Shown here: positions 1 to 8,264 of the stretch, piece by piece
Layout: each line of letters begins with the position of its first letter
How positions within the stretch are numbered: position 1 is the stretch's first letter
DNA from: Sphingomonas sp. Leaf17
GTDB lineage: Bacteria; Pseudomonadota; Alphaproteobacteria; Sphingomonadales; Sphingomonadaceae
NCBI RefSeq assembly: GCF_001421505.1
Contig: NZ_LMKL01000001.1
Coordinates: 558,001-622,000, forward strand
Reading direction: 5' to 3'
Length of the DNA: 64,000 nt
The notes under the pieces: model-generated
What the model was told of the DNA's origin: nothing
The model's database searches: none
Seen by the model: the letters and a program-made list of their open reading frames with translations, nothing else
Position numbers and translations under genes: made by a program

Positions 1-2238
1 CCGGGAACGCCGGGTGCGGCCAACATCACCAACCGCCCCGGCCCGAACGACGTCTACGAAATCCCGCAGAGCGCGAACTACAACCTGATCGACATCGACC
101 GCGAGCGCATCAACGGCCAGCTGGTGTTGCAGGCCAAGCCGACCGACACGCTGACCGCGACGCTGGACTTCACCTATTCGAGCAACAAGGTCGAGGTGCG
201 CGACAGCAGCGTCGGCATCTGGTTCAACTTCGGCGACACGCGCAGTGCCTGGACCAACGGCCCCTCGGCAGGCCCCGTTTTCTATTCGGAGAATTTCGCG
301 CCCGGCAAGGATCTGTCGTACAGCAGCGCGCTGACCGCCAACAAGTCCGAGAACAAGTCGATCGGCGGCAACCTGACCTGGGACGCGCCCGGCGGCGTCA
401 CCATGTCGCTCGACGCGCATCACTCGACCGCAACGTCGAAGCCGACCAACGATTACGGCAGCAGCACGTCGATCGGCGGCGCGATCTTCGGCGTGCAGTC
501 GCAGACGCTGAATTTCGAAAACGACCTGCCGATCATCTCCTACCAGATGTATCCGGGCATCGACCCGCTGAACGCCGCGCTCATCACGCCCACCGGCAAC
601 GCGTTCCGCAACGCGTTTTTCAAGGACGAGATCAACCAGTTGCAGCTGAAGGGTCATTACGACCATGATGGCGGCTTCCTCGACAGCGTCGACTGGGGCT
701 TCTCGTACGTCGACAACAAGGTCCGCTCGGCCTACGGCTTCATTCAGAACGAGACGTGGGGCGGCATCGACCCGCGCGGCGCGGCGTTCGGCGCGGCGGC
801 GGTGCCCGACAATTTCTTCACCCAGACCAGTTTGCCGGACAAGTTCAAGGGCGTGGCGGGCGCGGACAATTCCGCCATTCCGGCGTCGATCTACACGTTC
901 AACTTCGAGCAGATGGCCGAATTGCTGCGCACGCAGTACAATATCTGCAGCGCACCGCAGACGGGCACGACCGCGCCGGGCACCTGCCTTGCGGATTACA
1001 CCAACGACCGTCGTATCCGCGAGCAGACGGTGTCGCCGTTCATCCAGTTCAACGGCAAGTTCGACGTGTTCGGCCGATCGGCGCACATTATCGGCGGCGT
1101 CCGTTACGACCAGACGCTCGTGAAGTCGTCGGCGCTGGTGCCGATTCCCAACGGCACGCGCTGGACGGGGCCGAACGAATTCGCGCTGACCTATGCCGCC
1201 AATGCCGCGTTCACCACGCTCAAGGGCGAATACCAGAACTGGCTGCCGGCGGTCGATTTCGACATCGAACCGGTGCGCAACGTCAAGCTGCGCGCGTCGT
1301 ACAGCCACACGATCACCCGTGCTGACTACAATAGCCTGCAAGGCGGCCTGTCGATCGATTCCAACCCGCGGATCGGCGGCGGCACGGGCAGTCAGGGCAA
1401 CCCGAACCTGATCCCGTACAAGTCGAAGAACATCGATCTGTCGGCCGAATGGTATTACGGTCGTGAAAGCTACATCTCGGTCGGCTATTTCAACAAGGAC
1501 GTGAAGAACTTCATCGGCACGACCCAGATCAACACGCCGGCATTCGACCTGCGCAACCCGGGTGCGGGTCCGCGTTATCGCCAGGCGGTGGCGGCACTGG
1601 GCACGAGCGACGCCGTCCGGGTGCGCGACTATATCCTGCGCAACTTCCCCGCATCGTCGCAGGTGACCGGCAATACCGTGGTCACCACCCCGACCGGCGA
1701 CATCACCTATCTGAACGGCAACATCATCGGCCTGCCCGAGGACGATCTGTTCAACTTCCAGGTGAGCCAGCCGTTCAACAGCGACCAGACCGCCAACATC
1801 AACGGCTGGGAATTCGCGCTGCAGCACCGGCTGTGGGAAACCGGCTTCGGCGTCATCCTGAACTACACGATCGTCAACGGCGACTCCGACTATAACAACG
1901 CCCTCAACCCGAACCTCGGCCAGTTCGCGCTGACCGGTCTCAGTGACAGTGCCAATGCGGTCGGTTACTACGACAAGAACGGCATCCAGGCGCGTGTCGC
2001 GTACAACTGGCGCGGCGAATTCTATGCCGGCGGCGCGTTCGATCCGACCTATGTCGAGGCGTACGGCCAGATCGACGCCAGCGCGAGCTACCAGGTGACG
2101 CAGGGCCTCGCCGTGTTCGCCGAAGGCATCAACCTGACGGGTCAGGGCCGTCGCGGCCATCGCCGGTCGGACGAGTTCGTCACCTTTGCGCAGCCCGGCT
2201 ATGCGCGCTACTCGGCCGGCCTTCGCTTCACCTTCTGA
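1..2238 (+). CDS. TonB-dependent receptor, C-terminal part (5' end outside window)
   Basis: Outer-membrane beta-barrel receptor that takes up a large substrate using TonB energy. The frame is open from base 1, so signal peptide, TonB box and most of the plug lie outside the window; 745 residues are visible. The visible part has long aromatic-rich beta-strand repeats, and it ends in alternating aromatic residues with a terminal Phe (SAGLRFTF), the outer-membrane insertion signature. It lies directly upstream of a halogenase-SapC-cupin-halogenase run, a pairing common in sphingomonads and Caulobacterales, so it probably imports the substrate linked to that set. The family assignment is firm; the substrate is unknown. 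Confidence 0.92.
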   Translation, partial: PGTPGAANITNRPGPNDVYEIPQSANYNLIDIDRERINGQLVLQAKPTDTLTATLDFTYSSNKVEVRDSSVGIWFNFGDTRSAWTNGPSAGPVFYSENFAPGKDLSYSSALTANKSENKSIGGNLTWDAPGGVTMSLDAHHSTATSKPTNDYGSSTSIGGAIFGVQSQTLNFENDLPIISYQMYPGIDPLNAALITPTGNAFRNAFFKDEINQLQLKGHYDHDGGFLDSVDWGFSYVDNKVRSAYGFIQNETWGGIDPRGAAFGAAAVPDNFFTQTSLPDKFKGVAGADNSAIPASIYTFNFEQMAELLRTQYNICSAPQTGTTAPGTCLADYTNDRRIREQTVSPFIQFNGKFDVFGRSAHIIGGVRYDQTLVKSSALVPIPNGTRWTGPNEFALTYAANAAFTTLKGEYQNWLPAVDFDIEPVRNVKLRASYSHTITRADYNSLQGGLSIDSNPRIGGGTGSQGNPNLIPYKSKNIDLSAEWYYGRESYISVGYFNKDVKNFIGTTQINTPAFDLRNPGAGPRYRQAVAALGTSDAVRVRDYILRNFPASSQVTGNTVVTTPTGDITYLNGNIIGLPEDDLFNFQVSQPFNSDQTANINGWEFALQHRLWETGFGVILNYTIVNGDSDYNNALNPNLGQFALTGLSDSANAVGYYDKNGIQARVAYNWRGEFYAGGAFDPTYVEAYGQIDASASYQVTQGLAVFAEGINLTGQGRRGHRRSDEFVTFAQPGYARYSAGLRFTF

Positions 2239-2252
2239 GGCATGGCCTGTCC

Positions 2253-2328
2253 GGGTGCCTGATCGACGTTGGAATGGCGGAGGAACCCACCGCCTTTTCG
2301 ACGCCGGTCAGGCACCCATATAGTTTTT
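2253..2328 (+). terminator. Structured terminator or attenuator between receptor and halogenase operon
   Basis: A perfect 10-bp inverted repeat (GGGTGCCTGA at 2253-2262, TCAGGCACCC at 2308-2317) encloses a smaller hairpin (GGCGG/CCGCC) and is followed by T5 at 2324-2328. It lies 15 bp after the receptor stop and 26 bp before the halogenase start. The form fits intrinsic termination; partial read-through would lower expression of the downstream genes relative to the receptor. Confidence 0.6.
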
Positions 2329-2353
2329 AGGAACGAGAGGCGGGAAAGGCACG

Positions 2354-3934
2354 ATGACGACAGACACGGGAGATCGCCCGGTCCAGCACATCGTCGTCGT
2401 CGGCGGGGGCACCGCCGGCTGGCTTTCCGCCTGCCTGATCGCGGCGCGCGCCGATCCCCGCGTGCGCCGCCCCATCACCGTTACATTGGTCGAATCGCCG
2501 GACGTCGCGACGATCGGCGTTGGCGAGGGAACGTGGCCGACGATGCGCGGGACGCTGGAGCGGATCGGCATCAGCGAAACCGCGTTCCTGCTTGCCTGCG
2601 ATGGTGCGTTCAAACAGGGGTCGCGGTTCGACGGCTGGCGCACCGGTGCTGCGGACGACCGCTATTTCCATCCCTTTACCGCGCCGATCGAGGGCGACCC
2701 GCGCGATATCGTTGCCGCATGGGCGGACCAGCCGACGCATGACGGAGCAGGATTTGCCCATAGGGTCGGGGCACAGGCCGACATGTGCGCGCGCGACCTT
2801 GCGCCGCGGCAGCGGGCCATGCCCGACTATGCCGGCACGCTGAACTACGCCTATCATCTCGACGCGGGCAAACTGGCCGCGCTGCTGATGCGGCAGGCGA
2901 CCGAAACGCTGGGCGTGCGCCATGTTCGCGATCATGTCGTCGGCATCGACACGACCGGCGACGGCGACATCGCCGCTGTCCGCACGCGGGACAATGGCGC
3001 GATTGCCGGCGACCTGTTTCTCGATTGCACCGGCCAGCCGGCCTTGCTGATCGGTGGGCATTACGGCGTCGGCACGGTCGATCGCGGCGGCGAGCTGTTC
3101 AACGATCGCGCGCTGGCGGTGCAGATACCCGTCGCGCCCGACAGCGCCATCGCGTCACAGACCAACGCGACCGCGCACGCCGCGGGGTGGATCTGGGACA
3201 TCGGCCTGCCGACCAGGCGGGGAGTCGGATGCGTCTATTCCTCGGCCCATTGCAGCGACGACGCGGCGGCGGACACGCTGGCGCGCTATTGCCGCCGGGT
3301 GGCGCCGGATATGGCCGTTCCGTCTTTCCGGCAGTTGACGTTTCAGTCGCGCCACCGTCAACGGTTCTGGGAGCGCAACTGCCTGGCGATCGGGCTGTCC
3401 GCCGGTTTCCTGGAGCCGCTGGAGGCATCGGCCATCGTGCTGATCGAATTGTCGCTGGAGGCGCTGCTCGACAATTTCCCGGTGACCCGTGCGGCGATGG
3501 ATATCCATGCGGCCCGGTTCAACACACTTTTCCGCTATCGCTGGGACCGGATCGTCGAGTTCCTGAAACTGCATTATGTACTCAGCCGCCGCAAGGAGCC
3601 GTATTGGCGCGACCACCGCGACCCGGCGTCGATCCCGGACAGGCTCGCCGAACTGTTGCGGCTCTGGCAGCACCAGCCACCCTCGCGCGCCGATTTCCCG
3701 ATGATCGACGAAATCTTCCCCGCCGCCAGCTATCAATATGTGCTGTACGGCATGGGCTTTTCGCCGCCCACGTCCGGCCCGATCGCAAGCGGATCGCGCA
3801 CACGGGCGCAAATCCTGCTAGGCCAGATGGAGCAGCGCAAGCGCCAGCTCGCCGCCGGCCTGCCCACCAACCGTGCCTATCTCGACGCCCTGCGGCGCGA
3901 GAGCGGCATGCCCGTTCTGGAACCTGTTGCCTGA
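2354..3934 (+). CDS. Flavin-dependent tryptophan halogenase family protein (first copy)
   Basis: Predicted FADH2-dependent halogenase, 526 aa. The FAD-binding GGGTAGW motif is at residues 17-23, a GVGEGTWPT stretch at 55-63, and the Lys matching the catalytic Lys79 of PrnA is in AFKQG (K87). The WxWxIP signature is altered to WIWDIG (279-284), and the EPLEST stretch holding the PrnA catalytic Glu is EPLEAS (354-359). A purine-rich ribosome site (AGGCGGGAAAGG) precedes the ATG. The stop overlaps the SapC-family start (TGATG). The protein keeps FAD and Lys/Glu machinery, so halogenation is plausible, but substrate and activity are unproven. The altered motifs suggest a role different from the second copy. 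Confidence 0.88.
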   Translation: MTTDTGDRPVQHIVVVGGGTAGWLSACLIAARADPRVRRPITVTLVESPDVATIGVGEGTWPTMRGTLERIGISETAFLLACDGAFKQGSRFDGWRTGAADDRYFHPFTAPIEGDPRDIVAAWADQPTHDGAGFAHRVGAQADMCARDLAPRQRAMPDYAGTLNYAYHLDAGKLAALLMRQATETLGVRHVRDHVVGIDTTGDGDIAAVRTRDNGAIAGDLFLDCTGQPALLIGGHYGVGTVDRGGELFNDRALAVQIPVAPDSAIASQTNATAHAAGWIWDIGLPTRRGVGCVYSSAHCSDDAAADTLARYCRRVAPDMAVPSFRQLTFQSRHRQRFWERNCLAIGLSAGFLEPLEASAIVLIELSLEALLDNFPVTRAAMDIHAARFNTLFRYRWDRIVEFLKLHYVLSRRKEPYWRDHRDPASIPDRLAELLRLWQHQPPSRADFPMIDEIFPAASYQYVLYGMGFSPPTSGPIASGSRTRAQILLGQMEQRKRQLAAGLPTNRAYLDALRRESGMPVLEPVA

Positions 3935-4656
3935 TGTCCGACCATGCCATCCTGACCGCCGAAGACCATCGCGACCTGCGGATCCGCACCGAACGGTCGC
4001 CCGCGTATGGCGATGCGGTGATGGCCTGCATCACCGTGCCGAGCGAGTTTCGCCGCGTACAGTCGCACTATCCGATCCTGTTCCAGCTCGACGCGACCCG
4101 CGACAATTTCATCGCACTGGCCATGTTCGGGTTCGAGGCCGGAGAGAACCTGTTCCTGACCGATACCGGCTGGGACGCGCGCTATCGCCCGCTCGCCATC
4201 GACAGCCAGCCGTTTCTGGTCGGGCGCGGGCCTGACGGATCCGACGTGCGCCAGGTGCATATCGACATGGCCAGCCCCCGAATCGTGACCGGCGCGGGTG
4301 AAGGCATGCGCGTGTTCGACGATACCGGCCGCCCGACGCCGTATCTGGAGCGCATCGCCGACCAGTTGCGCGCGCTCGATACCGATTATGTCGCCTCCGC
4401 CGGGTTCTTCGCCGCCCTGCTGCGCCATGACCTGCTCGAACCGCTGACGCTGGACGTCACGCTTGACGACGGGTCGAAGAACCGGCTGGTCGGCTATCAC
4501 GTTATCGACGAAGACAAGCTGGCGGCACTCGATGCCGCCGCCATTGCCGACCTGCACGAGGCCGGGCACCTGATGCCGATCTTCATGGCGCTGGCGTCGC
4601 TTGGCGCGATCGGCGACCTCGTTGCGCGCAAGAACCGGCGCAACGCCCATGGCTGA
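3934..4656 (+). CDS. SapC family protein
   Basis: 240 aa cytoplasmic-looking protein with no signal peptide or membrane segment. It matches the SapC family (named after a Campylobacter S-layer protein gene, an association that does not establish function here): an N-terminal segment with HYPILFQ, then a middle GFEAGENLF stretch and a conserved DTGWDARYRPLAI segment followed by the QPFLVG motif. The start ATG overlaps the halogenase stop by one base, so translation is coupled; a longer upstream reading frame is the halogenase shadow. In related genomes SapC genes recur between TonB receptors, JmjC-like cupins and halogenases. Biochemical function is unknown. Confidence 0.88.
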   Translation: MSDHAILTAEDHRDLRIRTERSPAYGDAVMACITVPSEFRRVQSHYPILFQLDATRDNFIALAMFGFEAGENLFLTDTGWDARYRPLAIDSQPFLVGRGPDGSDVRQVHIDMASPRIVTGAGEGMRVFDDTGRPTPYLERIADQLRALDTDYVASAGFFAALLRHDLLEPLTLDVTLDDGSKNRLVGYHVIDEDKLAALDAAAIADLHEAGHLMPIFMALASLGAIGDLVARKNRRNAHG

Positions 4657-5680
4657 GGCCGACGCCGGCATCTTCGACACGCTCGCGCGGGTGCGCGACA
4701 TCACGGTTGCGGATGCGGCGGACCTGGACGTCCACCTGCGCGAGGCGACGACGCCGTTCGTCGTGCGCGGGCTGATCGCCGACTGGCCGATGGTGCGCGC
4801 AGGACTGCAATCCGCCCGCGCGGCCCGCGACTATATCGCGCGCCATGCCCTTGACCGGCCGTTCGCCGTCTCGGTCGGTGCGCCCGGCACCGGTGGGCGG
4901 CTGTTCTATGACGACGCGCTGGCGATGAATTTCCAGATGCTGCGCGCGAAACTGCCTGACATCTTTGCGCGGATCGACGCGAATGAGGGCGCGGCGGACG
5001 CGCACGCCATCTATCTGGCGTCGATCGACCTGCACCAGTTCTTCGCCGGTCTGCATGAGGCGAACCATGTCGACCTTGGCGACCGCACGCCGCTGGCCAG
5101 CATCTGGATGGGAACGCCCACGCGGATCGCGGCGCATAACGACCAGCCCGACAATCTGGCCTGCGTCGCGGTCGGGCAGCGGCGCTTCGCGCTGTTTCCG
5201 CGCGACCAGTTCCGCAATCTCTACCTCGGCCCGGTCGACAACACGCCCGCCGGGCGCGCGGTGAGCATGGTCGATTTTCACCATCCCGATTTTGACCAAC
5301 ACCCGCATTTCGCCGATGCGCTGACCCACGCGCAGGTCGCGGACCTGGACGCGGGCGACGCGCTCTACATCCCGGCGCTGTGGTGGCATCATGTCGAGGG
5401 GCTGGCCGCGTTCAACGTGCTGGTCAATTACTGGTGGCGCGACACGCCGCGCTGGCTGGGTCAGCCGCAGGATGCGCTGAACCATGCGATGCTGGCGATC
5501 CGCGACCTGCCCGATGACGAGAAGCAGCACTGGCGCGCGATGTTCGACCATTATGTCTTCAAGGGCGGCCCCGATGTCACCGCGCATATTCCGGCGGCGG
5601 CGCGCGGCGTACTGGCCCCCCTGACCCCCGAAAGCGCGGGCAGCCTCCGCGCCGTCCTCCTGCGAGCACTCAGCCGATGA
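4649..5680 (+). CDS. Cupin-like (JmjC/cupin_8) Fe(II)/2-oxoglutarate-type oxygenase
   Basis: 343 aa, starting at the ATG inside the last codons of sapC (8-bp overlap). The C-terminal half has the cupin_8 pattern: an AHNDQPDN segment giving the HxD metal ligands, VGQRRFALFPRDQ, and GDALYIPALWWHHVEG giving the distal His. Such folds bind iron and 2-oxoglutarate and hydroxylate protein or peptide side chains or small molecules. Its fixed position between SapC and two halogenases suggests successive modification of one substrate, but that is inference. The next halogenase starts inside its stop codon (ATGA). Confidence 0.85.
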   Translation: MAEADAGIFDTLARVRDITVADAADLDVHLREATTPFVVRGLIADWPMVRAGLQSARAARDYIARHALDRPFAVSVGAPGTGGRLFYDDALAMNFQMLRAKLPDIFARIDANEGAADAHAIYLASIDLHQFFAGLHEANHVDLGDRTPLASIWMGTPTRIAAHNDQPDNLACVAVGQRRFALFPRDQFRNLYLGPVDNTPAGRAVSMVDFHHPDFDQHPHFADALTHAQVADLDAGDALYIPALWWHHVEGLAAFNVLVNYWWRDTPRWLGQPQDALNHAMLAIRDLPDDEKQHWRAMFDHYVFKGGPDVTAHIPAAARGVLAPLTPESAGSLRAVLLRALSR

Positions 5681-7176
5681 CCGAACCTCGTATCCGCCCC
5701 TCGATCCGGCGCGTCGTCATTGCCGGTGGCGGCACCGCCGGCTGGATGGCGGCCGCCGCGATCGCGCGCACGATGGGCGGGACGATCGAGCTGACCCTGG
5801 TCGAATCCGATGCGATCGGCACCATCGGCGTCGGGGAATCGACGATCCCGCCGATGATGACCTTCAACCGGCTGCTCGGCATCAACGAGGCCGAGTTCAT
5901 GCGCGAGACGCAGGCGACGTTCAAACTGGGCATCCTGTTCGAAGGCTGGAAGGACGTCGGCGACCGTTATTTCCATTCGTTCGGCGTCACTGGCAAGGAC
6001 CACTGGTCCGCCGGCTTCCAGCATTTCTGGCTGCACGGCCTGACGCGCGGGCACCACCAGCCCTATGACGATTACTGCCTTGAGCTGCGCGCCGCGTTGC
6101 AGGGAAAGTTCGCGCACCTGCCCGACGACCGGATGAACTACGCCTATCAGCTGGATTCCACGCGCTATGCCAGGTTCCTGCGCCGCATGGCCGAGGCCGA
6201 CGGCACGCGCCGGATCGAGGGCAGGATCGCGCGGGTCGAGCTGGACGGCGAAAGCGGCGACATCGCCGCGCTGGAACTGGAATCGGGTGCGCGGATCGAG
6301 GGCGACCTGTTCCTCGACTGCACCGGGTTTCGCGCGCTGCTGATCGAGGGCGCGCTGCACGCCGGGTTCGACGACTGGTCGCATTACCTGCCGTGCGATT
6401 CGGCGATCGCGATCCAGACCGAAAGCGTGAAGCCCGCCCTGCCCTATACCCGCGCCATCGCGCATGACGCCGGGTGGCAGTGGCGGATACCGCTCCAGCA
6501 CCGGGGCGGCAACGGGATCGTCTATTGCAGCCGCTATCTCGACCGGGATGCGGCCCTCGACCGCCTGCTCGGCACGATCGAGGGCAGGACGCTGACCGAA
6601 CCGAACATGATCCGCTTCGTGACCGGCGCGCGGCGTCAGCAATGGCATCGCAACTGCGTTGCCATCGGCCTGTCGGGCGGGTTCATGGAACCGCTGGAGT
6701 CGACCAGCATCCACCTGATCCAGCGCGCGGTCCTGCGCCTCCTGCGGCTGTTCCCGTCCGGCGCGGTTTCCCCGCGCGACGTCGCCGAATTCAACGACCA
6801 GCAGCATACCGACATGCTGCAGATCCGCGATTTCCTGATCCTGCATTACAAGGCGACCGACCGGCGCGACAGCCCGTTCTGGCGGCAATGCGCGGCGATG
6901 CCCGTCCCCGCCTCGCTGGAACAGAAGATCGAGCTGTTCCGCGAAACCGGGCGCGTATTCCGCAAGAACGAGGAACTGTTCGCGGAAAACAGCTGGGTTC
7001 AGGTGATGCTGGGCCAGGGCATCGTCCCCGACCGGTATCACCCGATCGCGACCAAGCTGCCCGATGCTGAGCTGGCCCGGTTCCTGGGCCAGTTGCGCGA
7101 CGGCACCAATGCGACGGTCGCCAGCCTGCCCGAACACGCGGCCTATGTCGCGCGCTACTGCGCTGCGGCGGCCTGA
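5677..7176 (+). CDS. Flavin-dependent tryptophan halogenase family protein (second copy)
   Basis: 499 aa. This copy has all canonical signatures: GGGTAGW (17-23), GVGESTIPPM (51-60), catalytic-Lys motif TFKLG (K83), WxWxIP as WQWRIP (267-272) and EPLEST (338-343, with the Glu-Ser pair of PrnA). It is therefore the more likely active halogenase of the pair. ATGA overlap with the cupin gene shows translational coupling. Relatives beside TonB receptors are reported to accept free indoles, but no natural substrate can be read from the sequence. A reduced-flavin supplier is not encoded nearby. Confidence 0.92.
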   Translation: MTEPRIRPSIRRVVIAGGGTAGWMAAAAIARTMGGTIELTLVESDAIGTIGVGESTIPPMMTFNRLLGINEAEFMRETQATFKLGILFEGWKDVGDRYFHSFGVTGKDHWSAGFQHFWLHGLTRGHHQPYDDYCLELRAALQGKFAHLPDDRMNYAYQLDSTRYARFLRRMAEADGTRRIEGRIARVELDGESGDIAALELESGARIEGDLFLDCTGFRALLIEGALHAGFDDWSHYLPCDSAIAIQTESVKPALPYTRAIAHDAGWQWRIPLQHRGGNGIVYCSRYLDRDAALDRLLGTIEGRTLTEPNMIRFVTGARRQQWHRNCVAIGLSGGFMEPLESTSIHLIQRAVLRLLRLFPSGAVSPRDVAEFNDQQHTDMLQIRDFLILHYKATDRRDSPFWRQCAAMPVPASLEQKIELFRETGRVFRKNEELFAENSWVQVMLGQGIVPDRYHPIATKLPDAELARFLGQLRDGTNATVASLPEHAAYVARYCAAAA

Positions 7177-7187
7177 GGCGCGTAACG

Positions 7188-8243
7188 ATGGCGCGGCGAC
7201 GTCAGGCGGTCACGATCAAGCATGTCGCGGCGGATGCGGGGGTTTCGCTCCAGACCGTCAGCCGCGTGGTGAACAAGGAACCGGGCGTCCGGCCCGAGAT
7301 GATGGCCCGGGTGCAGGCGTCGATCGACGCGCTCGGCTATGTCCCCTCGATCGCGGCGCAGCGGATGGGCGGGTCGCGCTCCTACCTGATCCTCGCGCTC
7401 AACGACCGGGAACGGACGATCGCCGACTGGCGCGCGCGGCAGGGCACCGACTGGATCGACCAGATGCTGTTCGGCGGCATGCTGACCTGTGCCGAACATG
7501 GCTATCGCCTGATCGTCGAACTGGTCGACACGCACAGCGACCATATCGAGCGCGAGTTGCTGGCGGCCATCGCCGCGTTGCAGCCGGACGGCGTGATCCT
7601 GACCCCGCCCCATTCCGCCAATCCGCTCATCATCGACCTGCTGGCGGAACACGGCATCAGCTTCGCGCGGATCGGGTCGCTGACCGATGGCCCGGGCATC
7701 CGGCTCATCATGGACGACACGCGCGCCGCGACGATCGCGACCGAGCATCTGATCGCGCTTGGACACACCCGGATCGGCTTCATCGCCGGACCGGCCGAAT
7801 ATGAACTCAGCGCATGGCGCGTCGATGGCTGGGGCGCGGCGATGCAGGCCGCCGGGCTGACGACCGACGACCTGCTGGCGGTGGGCGATTTTGGTTATCC
7901 GTCGGGCCGGGCGGCGGCGGAGGCCCTGTTTGCCCTGCCCGACCGACCGACCGCGATCATCGCCAGCAACGATCAGATGACGCTGGCGACGCTCGACCTC
8001 GCGCGCGAACGGCGCCTGACCGTGCCGGACGACCTGTCACTCATCAGTTTCGACGACACGCCGATCATCCGGCTCGCGCACCCGCCGCTGACCGCGATCG
8101 TCCAGCCAATCGCGGAGGTCACCGCGCGCGCCGTCAACCTCATCATCGCCGATCTGGGCGACGGTCCGAAATCCGACGCACCGGTCACCGTCCCGGCACT
8201 GCTGACCATCCGCCAGTCGACCTGCCCGCCCGCCGGCGGTTGA
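7188..8243 (+). CDS. LacI-family transcriptional regulator
   Basis: 351 aa. An N-terminal helix-turn-helix (about residues 8-55: TIKHVAADAGVSLQTVSRVV, then VNKEPGVRPEM) is followed by the LacI hinge and a periplasmic-binding-protein-like sensor (SFARIGSL, ASNDQMTLATLDLA, LSLISFDDTPI). It starts 11 bp after the second halogenase stop and is likely part of that operon. By position it probably controls the receptor-halogenase unit in response to a sugar; its operator should lie upstream of the receptor, outside this window. Confidence 0.92.
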   Translation: MARRRQAVTIKHVAADAGVSLQTVSRVVNKEPGVRPEMMARVQASIDALGYVPSIAAQRMGGSRSYLILALNDRERTIADWRARQGTDWIDQMLFGGMLTCAEHGYRLIVELVDTHSDHIERELLAAIAALQPDGVILTPPHSANPLIIDLLAEHGISFARIGSLTDGPGIRLIMDDTRAATIATEHLIALGHTRIGFIAGPAEYELSAWRVDGWGAAMQAAGLTTDDLLAVGDFGYPSGRAAAEALFALPDRPTAIIASNDQMTLATLDLARERRLTVPDDLSLISFDDTPIIRLAHPPLTAIVQPIAEVTARAVNLIIADLGDGPKSDAPVTVPALLTIRQSTCPPAGG

Positions 8244-8264
8244 GCGGGCAGTCGGTACGCACCG

